Positions 8,976 through 17,117 of a stretch of 64,000 nucleotides of DNA are shown piece by piece (the first letter of the stretch is position 1; every line of letters begins with the position of its first letter). Origin of the DNA: Candidatus Sulfurimonas baltica (GTDB lineage: Bacteria > Campylobacterota > Campylobacteria > Campylobacterales > Sulfurimonadaceae); contig NZ_CP054492.1 in the NCBI RefSeq assembly GCF_015265455.1, positions 124,001 through 188,000 of the forward strand. The letters are read 5' to 3'. The notes below the pieces were generated by a model. It made no database searches, had not been told where the DNA came from, and worked only from the letters and a program-made list of their open reading frames with translations. Position numbers and translations under genes: made by a program.

Positions 8976-9245
8976 ATGAAAACTACCAAAATATTGGCAC
9001 TTCTTTTAGGAGCAGCTTTGTTTTTAAGTATGGGTGCCACAACAGTTAGTGCAGAAGACATGAAATGCGGAGCAGGAAAGTGTGGTTCTGATATGAAAGT
9101 ACCTAAAGATAAAAAAGAGAATATGAAATGCGGAGCAGGAAAATGCGGTTCTGAGATGAAAACACCTGAATCAACAGATGATAAAAAATGGGGTAAAGAT
9201 TACTCTGAAAAAGAGAGAGAAAGAGGCGAGATAAAGACGCACTAG
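8976..9245 (+). CDS. HvfA/bufferin-like secreted Cys-rich peptide
   Basis: 89 residues. Signal peptide 1-26 (ending VSAED) followed by two nearly identical 21-residue units each starting MKCGAGKCGS; the DNA copies start at 9060 and 9123, exactly 63 bp apart. The CG-x-GKCG repeats recall HvfA-type and bufferin metallophore precursors, in which cysteines are modified by MNIO (DUF692) enzymes. No such enzyme gene is present within this window, so modification is not demonstrated. The tail is charged (EKERERGEIKTH). The convergent operon encodes a Cys-rich metal permease, fitting a Cu/Zn role by inference. Confidence 0.6.
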   Translation: MKTTKILALLLGAALFLSMGATTVSAEDMKCGAGKCGSDMKVPKDKKENMKCGAGKCGSEMKTPESTDDKKWGKDYSEKERERGEIKTH

Positions 9246-9250
9246 CAAAC

Positions 9251-9276
9251 GAGTTAAGGCTTTACTTCCTTAACTC
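9251..9276. terminator. Bidirectional terminator, 9-bp perfect stem
   Basis: GAGTTAAGG / CCTTAACTC with an 8-nt loop, between the convergent Cys-rich peptide gene and the hydrolase gene. It includes the stop codon of the latter. Confidence 0.75.
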
Positions 9277-9795
9277 TTCTAACATCCAAGACCATTCACC
9301 AAAACCACTCTCGGCGTTAATATGTCCGGCACCATCTAATACTTTCATAGGAATCCCAAGGTCTGCTTGAAGAGCTTTAGCCTCATCCTGCGTCAAATAA
9401 GGGTCGTTCGTAGATGTTATCAGCAGAGACTCTTTGGCGTTGAGGTTTGTTGGTATCTTACAAGGAAAAAAACTTTTAAGCTCCTCTATATTGCACTTTA
9501 AACTTGGAGGAGCTACCATGTATAATTTCTCTATTTTTTCTACATGTAGATTATTGCAGATATGAAACCAAAGTATATTTGCTATTGAGTGACAAATGAC
9601 TATATCGGGTTTGAAATCTTCAAGTTCTGTTTTTAGCTCATTTTCCCAATCATTTTTATTTGGAAAATCAATATTGCTAAACTTTAAAAAACTTACTTTT
9701 CCATACTCTTTTGCAATCTCACCTGCCAGCCAACTCTGCCAATGAGGAAAGTCGCTTCCTCCCCAGCCGTGCAGTAGTAAAACTTTTTTACTCAT
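9262..9795 (-). CDS. RBBP9/YdeN-type alpha/beta hydrolase
   Basis: 177 residues, the usual size for the RBBP9 serine hydrolase family. LLLHGWGGSDFPHWQSWL opens the fold. The nucleophile is the Ser in ICHSIANI (Gly positions of the GxSxG elbow altered), the acid is Asp in STNDPYL, and the base is His in GAGHINAESGFGEW. The substrate is unknown. It is the last gene of the gltX-permease-hydrolase unit, 6 nt after the permease. Confidence 0.88.
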   Translation of the reverse strand: MSKKVLLLHGWGGSDFPHWQSWLAGEIAKEYGKVSFLKFSNIDFPNKNDWENELKTELEDFKPDIVICHSIANILWFHICNNLHVEKIEKLYMVAPPSLKCNIEELKSFFPCKIPTNLNAKESLLITSTNDPYLTQDEAKALQADLGIPMKVLDGAGHINAESGFGEWSWMLEELRK

Positions 9796-9801
9796 TTGTT
9801 C

Positions 9802-10887
9802 TCACTTTTTAAAGTACGGTTTTAGGATAAAAAATATGATAAACCCCCAAAGTATAACACTGCTCACTATCTCTAAAATGCCAACTTCTTCATGGAAATG
9901 TACTAATGATTTCGGGTCAATTGAGTTGATGTCAAATATATAGTCGAGACCAACTCCAAAAAGAACACTTCCAAAAACTATGCTTGCTAGATAAATATAT
10001 AACGATTTTGTTCCAAGCATCTTCTTAACAACACCGATGGTTACTGTGTTTGTTGCAGGTCCGGCACTTAAAAAGACAAAAGCTGCCCCAGCACTAACTC
10101 CGCTTAACATAAGTGCAGCAGCGATTGGAAGAGAGGCTGTTGCACAAACATACATAGGGACAGCAATTGCGATAACTATCAGGTATGAAAGCCAAGAATA
10201 CTCAGTTAAAACATCGCTCAGATTTTGAGGAATAGCTATTGTGATTAGTGCACCCAAAAGCAGACCTAAGAAGAGAGGTTTTGCTATATCTGAAAGGAGT
10301 GTAAAAAAAGCGTAGTTCATAGCTTTTTTGAGTGAAAACCTTGTTTTTTTCTCACCAGTTGAGCAAGATGATTCTCCTACGCAGCAACAGCTTTCGCCTT
10401 CTCCGTCCGGCACTTCAATACTGAAGTTTTGAGGATGGATGCTAAACTTGTTCATAGCAACAACTTTTTCTGGCTCTTTGTCTAAAATATTAGTCATTAT
10501 CCCCGCAAACATTGCAATAACCATAGAGGTAATCACTCTGTATATAGTAAAAACCCAGCCGAACATACCAAAAGTAGCTAATATAGAATCAACACCGGTT
10601 ATAGGTGTAGAGATTAAAAATGAGAGAGTTGCACCTTTACTTGCACCACTTTTTTTAATACTTGTAGCAAGAGGAATTACACCGCAAGAGCATACGGGAA
10701 GAGGTATTCCAAAAAGTGTAGATTTGACAACTGAGCTGATAGTCTCTTTGCCTAAATGTTTTGTAACAATTGTGTCTGGAACTAACTCGTGTAAAATACC
10801 CGCAAAGATTAGTCCAAAGAGAATATAAGGAGCCATAGCATTGCTAAGCTCGATTAATGCTGTAAAAAAAAGAGTAACTATTTCCAT
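9802..10887 (-). CDS. SO_0444/ArsP-type permease, probable Cu/Zn efflux
   Basis: 361 residues with about eight to ten membrane segments in two halves. PLPVCSCGVIPLATS in the first half and the related PMYVCATASLPIAAALML in the second are the DUF318/ArsP signature. The cytoplasmic linker between the halves carries a cysteine cluster (SCCCVGESSCS), typical of SO_0444-type Cu/Zn exporters and likely a metal-binding site. It begins 5 nt after gltX, so both are cotranscribed. With the facing Cys-rich secreted peptide it suggests a metal-homeostasis neighbourhood. Confidence 0.85.
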   Translation of the reverse strand: MEIVTLFFTALIELSNAMAPYILFGLIFAGILHELVPDTIVTKHLGKETISSVVKSTLFGIPLPVCSCGVIPLATSIKKSGASKGATLSFLISTPITGVDSILATFGMFGWVFTIYRVITSMVIAMFAGIMTNILDKEPEKVVAMNKFSIHPQNFSIEVPDGEGESCCCVGESSCSTGEKKTRFSLKKAMNYAFFTLLSDIAKPLFLGLLLGALITIAIPQNLSDVLTEYSWLSYLIVIAIAVPMYVCATASLPIAAALMLSGVSAGAAFVFLSAGPATNTVTIGVVKKMLGTKSLYIYLASIVFGSVLFGVGLDYIFDINSIDPKSLVHFHEEVGILEIVSSVILWGFIIFFILKPYFKK

Positions 10888-10892
10888 TATGC

Positions 10893-12281
10893 TTAAGAGT
10901 GGACAGTTATTGCGTTTGCAATTCTAAGCATGGTCTCATCCCTGCCTATAATAGCCATAATGTTGTCAAGTCCAGGCCCTGTCATTTTTCCTAAAAGTGC
11001 AATTCTGAGAGGTTGTCCAATTTTGCCAAAACCTATACCCATTTCGTTAACTACTTCTTCCATCAGATGGTGATAATCACTTGGGAGATGAAGCTCTTTA
11101 GCGGCACCAACTTTTGCCCCAAAAGTATTTAAAACTTCAATAGAATCTTCTTTAAAAGCTTTTTTTACAGCTTTTTCATCGTATGAGATTGGAGCAACAA
11201 TAATCTCGTTTGTCAGTTCTGCAAGCTCTTTTAAAGTTTTTGCACGATCTTTTAGTGCGTCCAAAAGTATCTCTTTTTTATCATGTGAAGTTAAGATTAG
11301 TCCATACAGTTCTAAAAGTTTTGCAAGTTCTGCATTTGGAGTATTTTTAATGTAGTGAGCACTTAACCAATCTAGCTTTTCAGTATTGTATATAGACGCA
11401 GATTTGTTTATGTCTTTAGGATTGAAAAGATCCTCCATCTCATCCATAGAAAATATCTCTTGATCACCATGGCTCCAGCCAAGACGAACTAAAAAGTTTA
11501 AAAGTGAAGCTGGAGTATATCCCATCTCTTTATAAGCCATAACATCAGTCGCACCATCTCTCTTACTTAGTTTTTTCCCCTCAGAGTTATGAATCATCGG
11601 GACATGGTAGAACATTGGCAAATCAAAACCGAGAGCTTCATACACCACTATCTGTTTTGGAGTGTTTGAGAGGTGATCATCCCCGCGGATAACCTCATTG
11701 ACACCCATCAAATGGTCATCTATCGCAACAACAAAGTTATAAGTAGGAGAGCCGTCAGCTCTAGCGATAACGAAGTCATCTAAAATGTCTTCAGCTTGAA
11801 AGCTTACATTGCCTTTTACTCCGTCTTTAACTAAGATTTCCCCGGTTAGTGGTGCTTTTATACGAATAACAGGATCTACTCCCTCTGGCGGAGTTCCGCT
11901 GAAATCACGATACCTTCCATCGTATTTTGTTCTCTCTTTATTCGCCATTTGAGTTTCACGAAGTTCTGTGAGCTCCTCTTTTGACATGTAGCATTTGTAA
12001 GCTTTGCCCTCAACCAAGAGTTGTTTGATATATTTTGCATAAATCTCATCTCTGTTTGATTGGTATATTATCTCGCCATCATGTTTTAACCCTAACCACT
12101 CGAATGCTCGTACAATAGCATCTGCAGCCTCTTGAGAATTTCTGGCTTTATCAGTGTCTTCTATGCGAAGAAGAAATTTACCACCATTTTTTTTAGCCCA
12201 AAGATATGAAAACAGAGCGGTTCGTAAACCACCAATATGAAGATAGCCGGTAGGGCTTGGAGCGAAGCGAGTAACAACCAT
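10893..12281 (-). CDS. gltX: Glutamyl-tRNA synthetase
   Basis: 462 residues, full length. The class I signature SPTGYLHIGG is near residue 9 and the KMSKS-type loop KLSKRDG near 241; RIEDTDKARN follows the first motif. It charges tRNA-Glu. Many Campylobacterota carry two GltX paralogues, one acting on tRNA-Gln; which this is cannot be decided from the motifs alone. It starts an operon with the metal permease and hydrolase and is divergent from the SurA-like gene, an arrangement I recall from Campylobacter. Confidence 0.96.
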   Translation of the reverse strand: MVVTRFAPSPTGYLHIGGLRTALFSYLWAKKNGGKFLLRIEDTDKARNSQEAADAIVRAFEWLGLKHDGEIIYQSNRDEIYAKYIKQLLVEGKAYKCYMSKEELTELRETQMANKERTKYDGRYRDFSGTPPEGVDPVIRIKAPLTGEILVKDGVKGNVSFQAEDILDDFVIARADGSPTYNFVVAIDDHLMGVNEVIRGDDHLSNTPKQIVVYEALGFDLPMFYHVPMIHNSEGKKLSKRDGATDVMAYKEMGYTPASLLNFLVRLGWSHGDQEIFSMDEMEDLFNPKDINKSASIYNTEKLDWLSAHYIKNTPNAELAKLLELYGLILTSHDKKEILLDALKDRAKTLKELAELTNEIIVAPISYDEKAVKKAFKEDSIEVLNTFGAKVGAAKELHLPSDYHHLMEEVVNEMGIGFGKIGQPLRIALLGKMTGPGLDNIMAIIGRDETMLRIANAITVHS

Positions 12282-12369
12282 GAAAAACCTTTTATTATAG
12301 TTAATGGAATTTTAGGCAAATGTTTGTTAAAGGTGGGTAAAATACTTTTTTTAATTAATAGGAATATAT

Positions 12370-13206
12370 ATGTATAAAATTTTTTTGATTCTTCTGTTTA
12401 GTGCAATATTAAATGCGGAGTTGGTTAACGGTGTTGCGGTTGTTGTAAAAGGTGAAGCTATAACCCTTCACGATATAAGAGAAGAGATGCGAATCTCTAA
12501 GCTAACCATTAATGAAGCCACTGACACACTAATAAGAAAAAAACTCGAAGAGCTTGAGATAAAAGAGAGAAAAATCAGCGTCGATAGCAGTGAAGTTTAT
12601 GACCATATAAAGCAGACAGCTGCTAAAAATAATATGAGTATAAGTGAGTTTTATGAGGCAGTTAGAAACTCTAGTGGATTAAGCTCTACAGAGTTTAAAG
12701 AAACAACAAAAGAGAAACTGCTCTCTCAAAAACTATACTCTGCAATAGCTTACACATCAGTTTCAATGCCAAGCGAAGAGGAATCAAAAGAGTATTTTGA
12801 ACTTCATAAAAATGAGTTTGCCCATCCAAGTATTTTTAATGTTATTATTTACAACACTAAAGATGAGTCATTGCTTCAAAAGAAAATCAATAGTCCAATG
12901 TTTTACTCAGCAGATATAAAAGAAGATCAGCAAAAACTTGATTATGAAAAAATTTCACCGGAATTAGCAGGATTTTTACAACAGCAAAAAGTAAATAGTT
13001 TCAGCCCAATTGTTCCTGATGGAAAAGGCGGGTATATGTCTTTTTATATAAAAGAGATTGATGGTGCAAAAGAAGCAACATACGATAGTGTTAAAGAGCA
13101 AATAATTAATTTTATAATGGGTAAAAAAAGAGAACAGGTTCTTAGTGATTACTTTGCAAGACTTCGTGATGGCGCAGATATTAAAGTTATTAGAGAAGCA
13201 AAATAG
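12370..13206 (+). CDS. SurA-like periplasmic chaperone/PPIase
   Basis: 278 residues. Signal peptide 1-16 (ending ILNAE), then a SurA N-terminal chaperone domain (LVNGVAVVVKGEAITLHDI, LIRKKLEELEIKER) and a reduced parvulin-like domain around 160-240 (PDGKGGYMSFYIKEIDGAKEATYD), followed by a closing helix. Expected to help outer-membrane protein folding. It is comparable to the SurA-like protein next to gltX in Campylobacter. It is followed without a gap by the deaminase gene, so the two are cotranscribed. Confidence 0.87.
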   Translation: MYKIFLILLFSAILNAELVNGVAVVVKGEAITLHDIREEMRISKLTINEATDTLIRKKLEELEIKERKISVDSSEVYDHIKQTAAKNNMSISEFYEAVRNSSGLSSTEFKETTKEKLLSQKLYSAIAYTSVSMPSEEESKEYFELHKNEFAHPSIFNVIIYNTKDESLLQKKINSPMFYSADIKEDQQKLDYEKISPELAGFLQQQKVNSFSPIVPDGKGGYMSFYIKEIDGAKEATYDSVKEQIINFIMGKKREQVLSDYFARLRDGADIKVIREAK

Positions 13207-13650
13207 ATGTTAAATGATGAAAATTTTATAAAAATTGCATTGGAGTTGGCAACAGCTTCAAAGTGTGTATCCAAGCAGGTTGGAGCAGTTATTGTAAAAG
13301 ATGGAAGAATCTTAAGTACAGGTTACAATGGTACCCCAGCAGGCTATAAAAACTGTTGCGATCATTGGGATGGCGAGTACACAAAAGATCATCACGAGTG
13401 GTCCAAAACATATGAGATACACGCTGAGATGAATGCAATAATTTGGGCAGCAAGAAAAGGTATCTGTGTAGAGGGCGCTACTATTTATGTAACTTTAGAG
13501 CCTTGCAGTGAGTGCAGTAAAAACTTAATTGCCAGTGGCATTATAAGAATAGTGTATTCAAAGCCGTATGAGCACACGCACTCAGACACAATCTCAAAAT
13601 TTATTAAAGATAACGGAGTGAGCATCGAGCAACTCACTCATAAGGAGTAA
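13207..13650 (+). CDS. dCMP deaminase (ComEB-like)
   Basis: 147 residues. Zinc site His72-Ala-Glu74 (catalytic Glu) in EIHAEMNAI and Pro-Cys100-Ser-Glu-Cys103 in TLEPCSECSK; the NGTPAGYKNC segment is typical of deoxycytidylate deaminases. It converts dCMP to dUMP for thymidylate synthesis in the cytosol. The ATG directly follows the TAG of the SurA-like gene, and 3 nt separate it from the NifU-like gene, so all are one operon. Confidence 0.92.
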   Translation: MLNDENFIKIALELATASKCVSKQVGAVIVKDGRILSTGYNGTPAGYKNCCDHWDGEYTKDHHEWSKTYEIHAEMNAIIWAARKGICVEGATIYVTLEPCSECSKNLIASGIIRIVYSKPYEHTHSDTISKFIKDNGVSIEQLTHKE

Positions 13651-13653
13651 TTT

Positions 13654-14151
13654 ATGAATGAACAAGAAGAGCTAGCTGCTGAGATAGGAAAACATCTTAT
13701 ACAGCCTGAAAACTATGGAAAACTTGAAGATGCAAACTGTACTGGGGTTGCCGTAGATCACGCTGGTAAGAGTTATGTTATTATGTATATAAAAAGAGAT
13801 GAAAATACAATCTTGGATGTTATGTTTGGGACAAATGATCCTGAAGATATTACGACTCTTGGCTCTATTTTCACAGAGATGATTAAGGGTGATGATATTG
13901 AGAGTGCAAATATTGCTGTAAAAGGCTTGGAAGAGGAAGTGAGAGAGATGGTAAACTCAAATATTACTTCTGATGAGTATAGCCACGCAATAATGAAACA
14001 TCAAGATAATGCCAACATGGTCATACTTTCGTTTCGTGCCGCTATGCGTCATTATGAACGTCAGCAAGAGGGGATAGAAGAGGAGCAGTTTGAGATGAGT
14101 TTAGTTAAAGCTTGTCCTCCATCATCTGCTCAAGCCTGCCAAATGAAGTAA
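13654..14151 (+). CDS. NifU/IscU-like scaffold-fold protein with altered cysteines
   Basis: 165 residues. Residues 8-95 follow the NifU-N pattern: HLIQPENYGKLEDANCTGVAV, VIMYIKRDENTILDVMFGT, FTEMIKGDDIESANIAV. The canonical cysteines are not where expected: the VCGD position reads DHAGKS and the central GCGA-type loop reads GTNDPEDIT. Remaining cysteines are Cys29 and two near the C-terminus (KACPPSSAQACQMK). It is therefore doubtful as a classical Fe-S scaffold. It may be a regulatory or specialised relative. Cotranscribed with dCMP deaminase. Confidence 0.65.
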   Translation: MNEQEELAAEIGKHLIQPENYGKLEDANCTGVAVDHAGKSYVIMYIKRDENTILDVMFGTNDPEDITTLGSIFTEMIKGDDIESANIAVKGLEEEVREMVNSNITSDEYSHAIMKHQDNANMVILSFRAAMRHYERQQEGIEEEQFEMSLVKACPPSSAQACQMK

Positions 14152-14171
14152 AAATAGAGTAATAAATCAGT

Positions 14172-15056
14172 ATGACAATTGATTTAAAACAGAAGAGTTC
14201 CTCAGAGATACTTAAGTGTTTTGAGAATCTAAATATAGAAGATGGCGAAGTTATATATGTAGAAGTTTTAGAATCAGATATTGAATCAATCGGCTACAAA
14301 TCTTTTATAGATTTGGCACAAATATTTTTTATGAAAATGCTTACTCCAATTCACAAAGAGAATAATACTATTGTCTTGAAATTTAAAAAACTAAATCAAC
14401 AAAACTCTTTTCATAAGGCACAGACAAGCAGTGAAAAATACGGTGTAGAGAGTCAGTTTTTTAGCGTTGATAAAACAAAACAGTTCACTTTTTTATACCA
14501 CTACCAACAAGCGCTGAAATTTATAAACATAGATAGTAAAAAGAGAGTTCTAAACCTTGGTGTAAACAAAGGTGATGAGTTTACAGTTATAAAAGAGATG
14601 CTTACATGTAACGAGTTTGAGAACAAAGAATTTGTTGGCATAGACTATTGTGCTTCTGCTATAGAGTATGCTTCACGAGAGTTTGCGCAAGATACCAATG
14701 TAACATTCGCATGTCAAGATATAAATCAACTTCATGAGTCTGACTTGGGCAGATTCGATTTAATAATCTCAATAGGGACACTGCAAAGTTCAAACATAGA
14801 GTTTAATGCTACTTTTATGTCCTTGTATCAAAACCACTTAGAAAAAGACGGTTCCATAATACTTGGATTTCCAAACTGTAGATGGATTGACGGCGAGATG
14901 GTTTATGGGGCGAAAGCACCAAACTATAGCTTTAATGAGATGAGTTTGGTTTTAAAAGATATACATTTTTGTAAAAAGTATCTGCAACAAAAAAAGTATA
15001 GAGTAATTATTACTGGAAAAGATTATCTATTTTTGACAGCAAGAAAGATAGTTTAG
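14172..15056 (+). CDS. Class I SAM-dependent methyltransferase
   Basis: 294 residues. The SAM-binding core begins at about residue 125: KRVLNLGVNKGDEFTVI (motif I, with Val-Asn replacing the first glycines), FVGIDYCASAIEYA (acidic end of strand 2), ACQDINQL, and FDLIISIGTLQ (motif IV). The N-terminal 110 residues are unusual for the family and may be a substrate domain. The substrate is unknown. It follows the NifU-like gene after 20 nt and ends the operon. Confidence 0.8.
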   Translation: MTIDLKQKSSSEILKCFENLNIEDGEVIYVEVLESDIESIGYKSFIDLAQIFFMKMLTPIHKENNTIVLKFKKLNQQNSFHKAQTSSEKYGVESQFFSVDKTKQFTFLYHYQQALKFINIDSKKRVLNLGVNKGDEFTVIKEMLTCNEFENKEFVGIDYCASAIEYASREFAQDTNVTFACQDINQLHESDLGRFDLIISIGTLQSSNIEFNATFMSLYQNHLEKDGSIILGFPNCRWIDGEMVYGAKAPNYSFNEMSLVLKDIHFCKKYLQQKKYRVIITGKDYLFLTARKIV

Positions 15057-15140
15057 GTATAATGTTGTTTAAAATATCCCCTCCCACCTTCGCAATATAA
15101 GCATATCGTATAAAAATAATAAATAATTAGTATAATTCTT

Positions 15141-15156
15141 TTTTTTTAGCTATAAT
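15141..15156 (+). promoter_or_regulatory. Promoter of the purE unit
   Basis: T-run followed by AGC and TATAAT (15151-15156), the T-rich extended -10 pattern usual in Campylobacterota. Transcription would start near 15163, leaving a leader of about 65 nt. Confidence 0.55.
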
Positions 15157-15167
15157 CCCCACATAAT

Positions 15168-15197
15168 TAACATTTGATGTTTTTCAGCAAAATGTTA
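15168..15197 (+). promoter_or_regulatory. Inverted repeat in the purE leader
   Basis: TAACATTT (15168-15175) and AAATGTTA (15190-15197) are perfect inverted copies separated by 14 nt, just after the predicted start of transcription. This could be an operator or an RNA hairpin that controls purE. No known purine riboswitch fold is recognisable. Confidence 0.4.
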
Positions 15198-15229
15198 AAT
15201 TTCTATCAACAAAATAAAGGAAAAAGCAG

Positions 15230-15730
15230 ATGAAATTTGTATCAATTGTAATGGGTTCTAAAAGTGATTATGAGGTTATGAAGTCGTGTTCACAAACACT
15301 AGAGTCTTTTGGTGTTAGATTTGAGATGATTGTATCTTCTGCACACCGCTCACCGGCAAGAACTGCGGAGTATATTGAGAGTGCTGAAAAAAAAGGTGCT
15401 CAAGTTTTTATAGCTGCAGCGGGAATGGCTGCACACTTAGCCGGCGTTTTATCTTCCAAAACTGTTAAGCCAATTATCGGTGTACCAATGAGTGCATCAG
15501 CTCTTGGCGGAATAGATGCATTACTTTCTACTGTTCAAATGCCTGCAGGAATGCCGGTTGCCACAGTTGCCATAGGCAAAGCCGGAGCTATAAACTCTGC
15601 TTATTTAGCTATGCAAATACTTGCACTCAATAATGAAGAGTTAGCTTCAAAATTAAAAGAAGACCGTGTAACAAAAGCTAAAAATGTTGAAAAAGATTCT
15701 TCAGAAATAGAGACAATTATAGCCGTATAG
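15230..15730 (+). CDS. purE: N5-carboxyaminoimidazole ribonucleotide mutase
   Basis: 166 residues, the normal size of class I PurE. GSKSDYEVMKSC, SAHRSPART (catalytic His) and AGMAAHLAGVLSS are diagnostic; VQMPAGMPVATVAIGKAGAINSA follows. It converts N5-CAIR to CAIR in purine synthesis. Class I implies a PurK partner, which is not in this window. AAAGGAAAAAGC precedes the ATG. A hypothetical gene follows after 19 nt. Confidence 0.96.
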   Translation: MKFVSIVMGSKSDYEVMKSCSQTLESFGVRFEMIVSSAHRSPARTAEYIESAEKKGAQVFIAAAGMAAHLAGVLSSKTVKPIIGVPMSASALGGIDALLSTVQMPAGMPVATVAIGKAGAINSAYLAMQILALNNEELASKLKEDRVTKAKNVEKDSSEIETIIAV

Positions 15731-15749
15731 AGCTCTAAAAAGGATATTT

Positions 15750-16388
15750 ATGCCAATAACTAAGCTTCTAGACGATAATTGTAAAAAAAGGATAAAACCT
15801 ACTCTTTTAAGAGATGTTAAAACTGAAGCTTTGCTTGTTTTTTCCAGAACGGCTCTTGAGAGATATTTTGAGCAGATAGATGAGGCCGGATATAAACCTA
15901 GCGTTGGGACAGAGGAAGATACAATTTACGTATATGAGACTCTAAGAAAGTTGCTGGCTAATCTTCAAGAGTGCGTTGTTAATGTGGATTATGCTATCAA
16001 TCTAGTTCAAGGTGCTAAAAAGTACCCAGAACTTAGATCGTTAGCTAAACTTGAAGAGCCTTTAATTAACTACTATGATGTAATGGCAGAAAAAGTATCA
16101 AAATATTATGCGGATAAGCCAGCTTACTTGCCGGAATGTTTGGTTATTTGTTTACTGGGAGATTGGATTTTAGAAGAGGAAAAGTCGGTAAGCTTGTACC
16201 CATTTTTAAAAGAGATAGATTTTTTGGATTTAATAGGTAAATTTGAATCTAACAGAAAATCTTTTGAAAAAAATGATGAGTGTAAAATTAGTGAAGTTCA
16301 TGAGCTCTCTTTTAAAATTATTGAAAAACTTAAAAACAAAAAATACAAGGTAAATAAAGCGAGAGTTTCAAAAACTCGAAAGAAATAA
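15750..16388 (+). CDS. Conserved hypothetical protein downstream of purE
   Basis: 212 residues, soluble, mostly helical, with a strongly basic C-terminal tail (NKKYKVNKARVSKTRKK) that may contact nucleic acid. No family motif recognised; the central part (YVYETLRKLLANLQECVVNVDYAINLV) looks like a helical bundle. Preceded by AAAAAGGATATTT, a clear ribosome site, and cotranscribed with purE. A role in nucleotide metabolism is not supported by the sequence itself. Confidence 0.7.
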   Translation: MPITKLLDDNCKKRIKPTLLRDVKTEALLVFSRTALERYFEQIDEAGYKPSVGTEEDTIYVYETLRKLLANLQECVVNVDYAINLVQGAKKYPELRSLAKLEEPLINYYDVMAEKVSKYYADKPAYLPECLVICLLGDWILEEEKSVSLYPFLKEIDFLDLIGKFESNRKSFEKNDECKISEVHELSFKIIEKLKNKKYKVNKARVSKTRKK

Positions 16389-16459
16389 GTGTGAAGTAAG
16401 AATTACTATTGTTTGTTCTGAGATATACTACTTAATGTAAAATTCACAAGGAAACTAAT

Positions 16460-17113
16460 ATGGATAATTTTGGTCTTATGCAGGGAAATGAGCTTTTTCA
16501 AAAGAGTTATTTTAAGGCTCATGAAAAAGAGCTTATCTCATTGGCTAAAAAAGGTCAGCATCCAAAAGCTCTCTACATAGGGTGTTCTGACTCTAGAGTA
16601 GTTCCGGATTTGATGACAAGCAGCACTCCTGGCGATTTGTTTGTTGTGAGAAATATTGGTAATTTTGTAGCACCTTATAAGCCTGATGAAGATTTTCACT
16701 CAACAGCCTCAGCGATAGAGTATGCGGTTAGTGTCTTAAAAGTGAAGAACATTATAGTTTGCGGGCATACTCATTGTGGAGCTATTGCGGCACTTCACAA
16801 TAAAAGTTGCGCAAATGATCCTGAGCTGATTCACACTAAGACATGGCTTACTCTTGGCGAGGGCGCAAAATCACAGGCTCTTTTAGCCTTAGGCTTAAAA
16901 GCCGACAAAGAGGTTCTTTACCGCCTCACAGAAAAACTTTCAGTTATTTCTCAACTGGAAAATCTTTTAACATACCCATCAGTAAGCAAGAGAGTTGATA
17001 GTGGTGAAATAGTTATTCATGGCTGGGTATATGATATAGAGAGTGGCGAGATAGAGTACTATAACCCTGAAAATTCACAGTTTGAGTCACTGAGTTCACT
17101 TAGAGAAGAGTAG
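16460..17113 (+). CDS. Beta-class carbonic anhydrase
   Basis: 217 residues. Zinc ligands Cys42, His103 and Cys106, with the Asp44-Arg46 dyad in GCSDSRVVPD and the CGHTHCGAI motif. Interconverts CO2 and bicarbonate, probably in the cytosol since there is no signal peptide, and would support carboxylation including autotrophic CO2 fixation if this organism does that. Convergent with the asparagine synthetase gene, with only 4 nt between the stops. Confidence 0.95.
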   Translation: MDNFGLMQGNELFQKSYFKAHEKELISLAKKGQHPKALYIGCSDSRVVPDLMTSSTPGDLFVVRNIGNFVAPYKPDEDFHSTASAIEYAVSVLKVKNIIVCGHTHCGAIAALHNKSCANDPELIHTKTWLTLGEGAKSQALLALGLKADKEVLYRLTEKLSVISQLENLLTYPSVSKRVDSGEIVIHGWVYDIESGEIEYYNPENSQFESLSSLREE

Positions 17114-17117
17114 TAGA

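Noticed and set aside
15157-15229. Purine riboswitch before purE
   Set aside because: The leader is too short and lacks the conserved three-way junction; only a simple inverted repeat is present.
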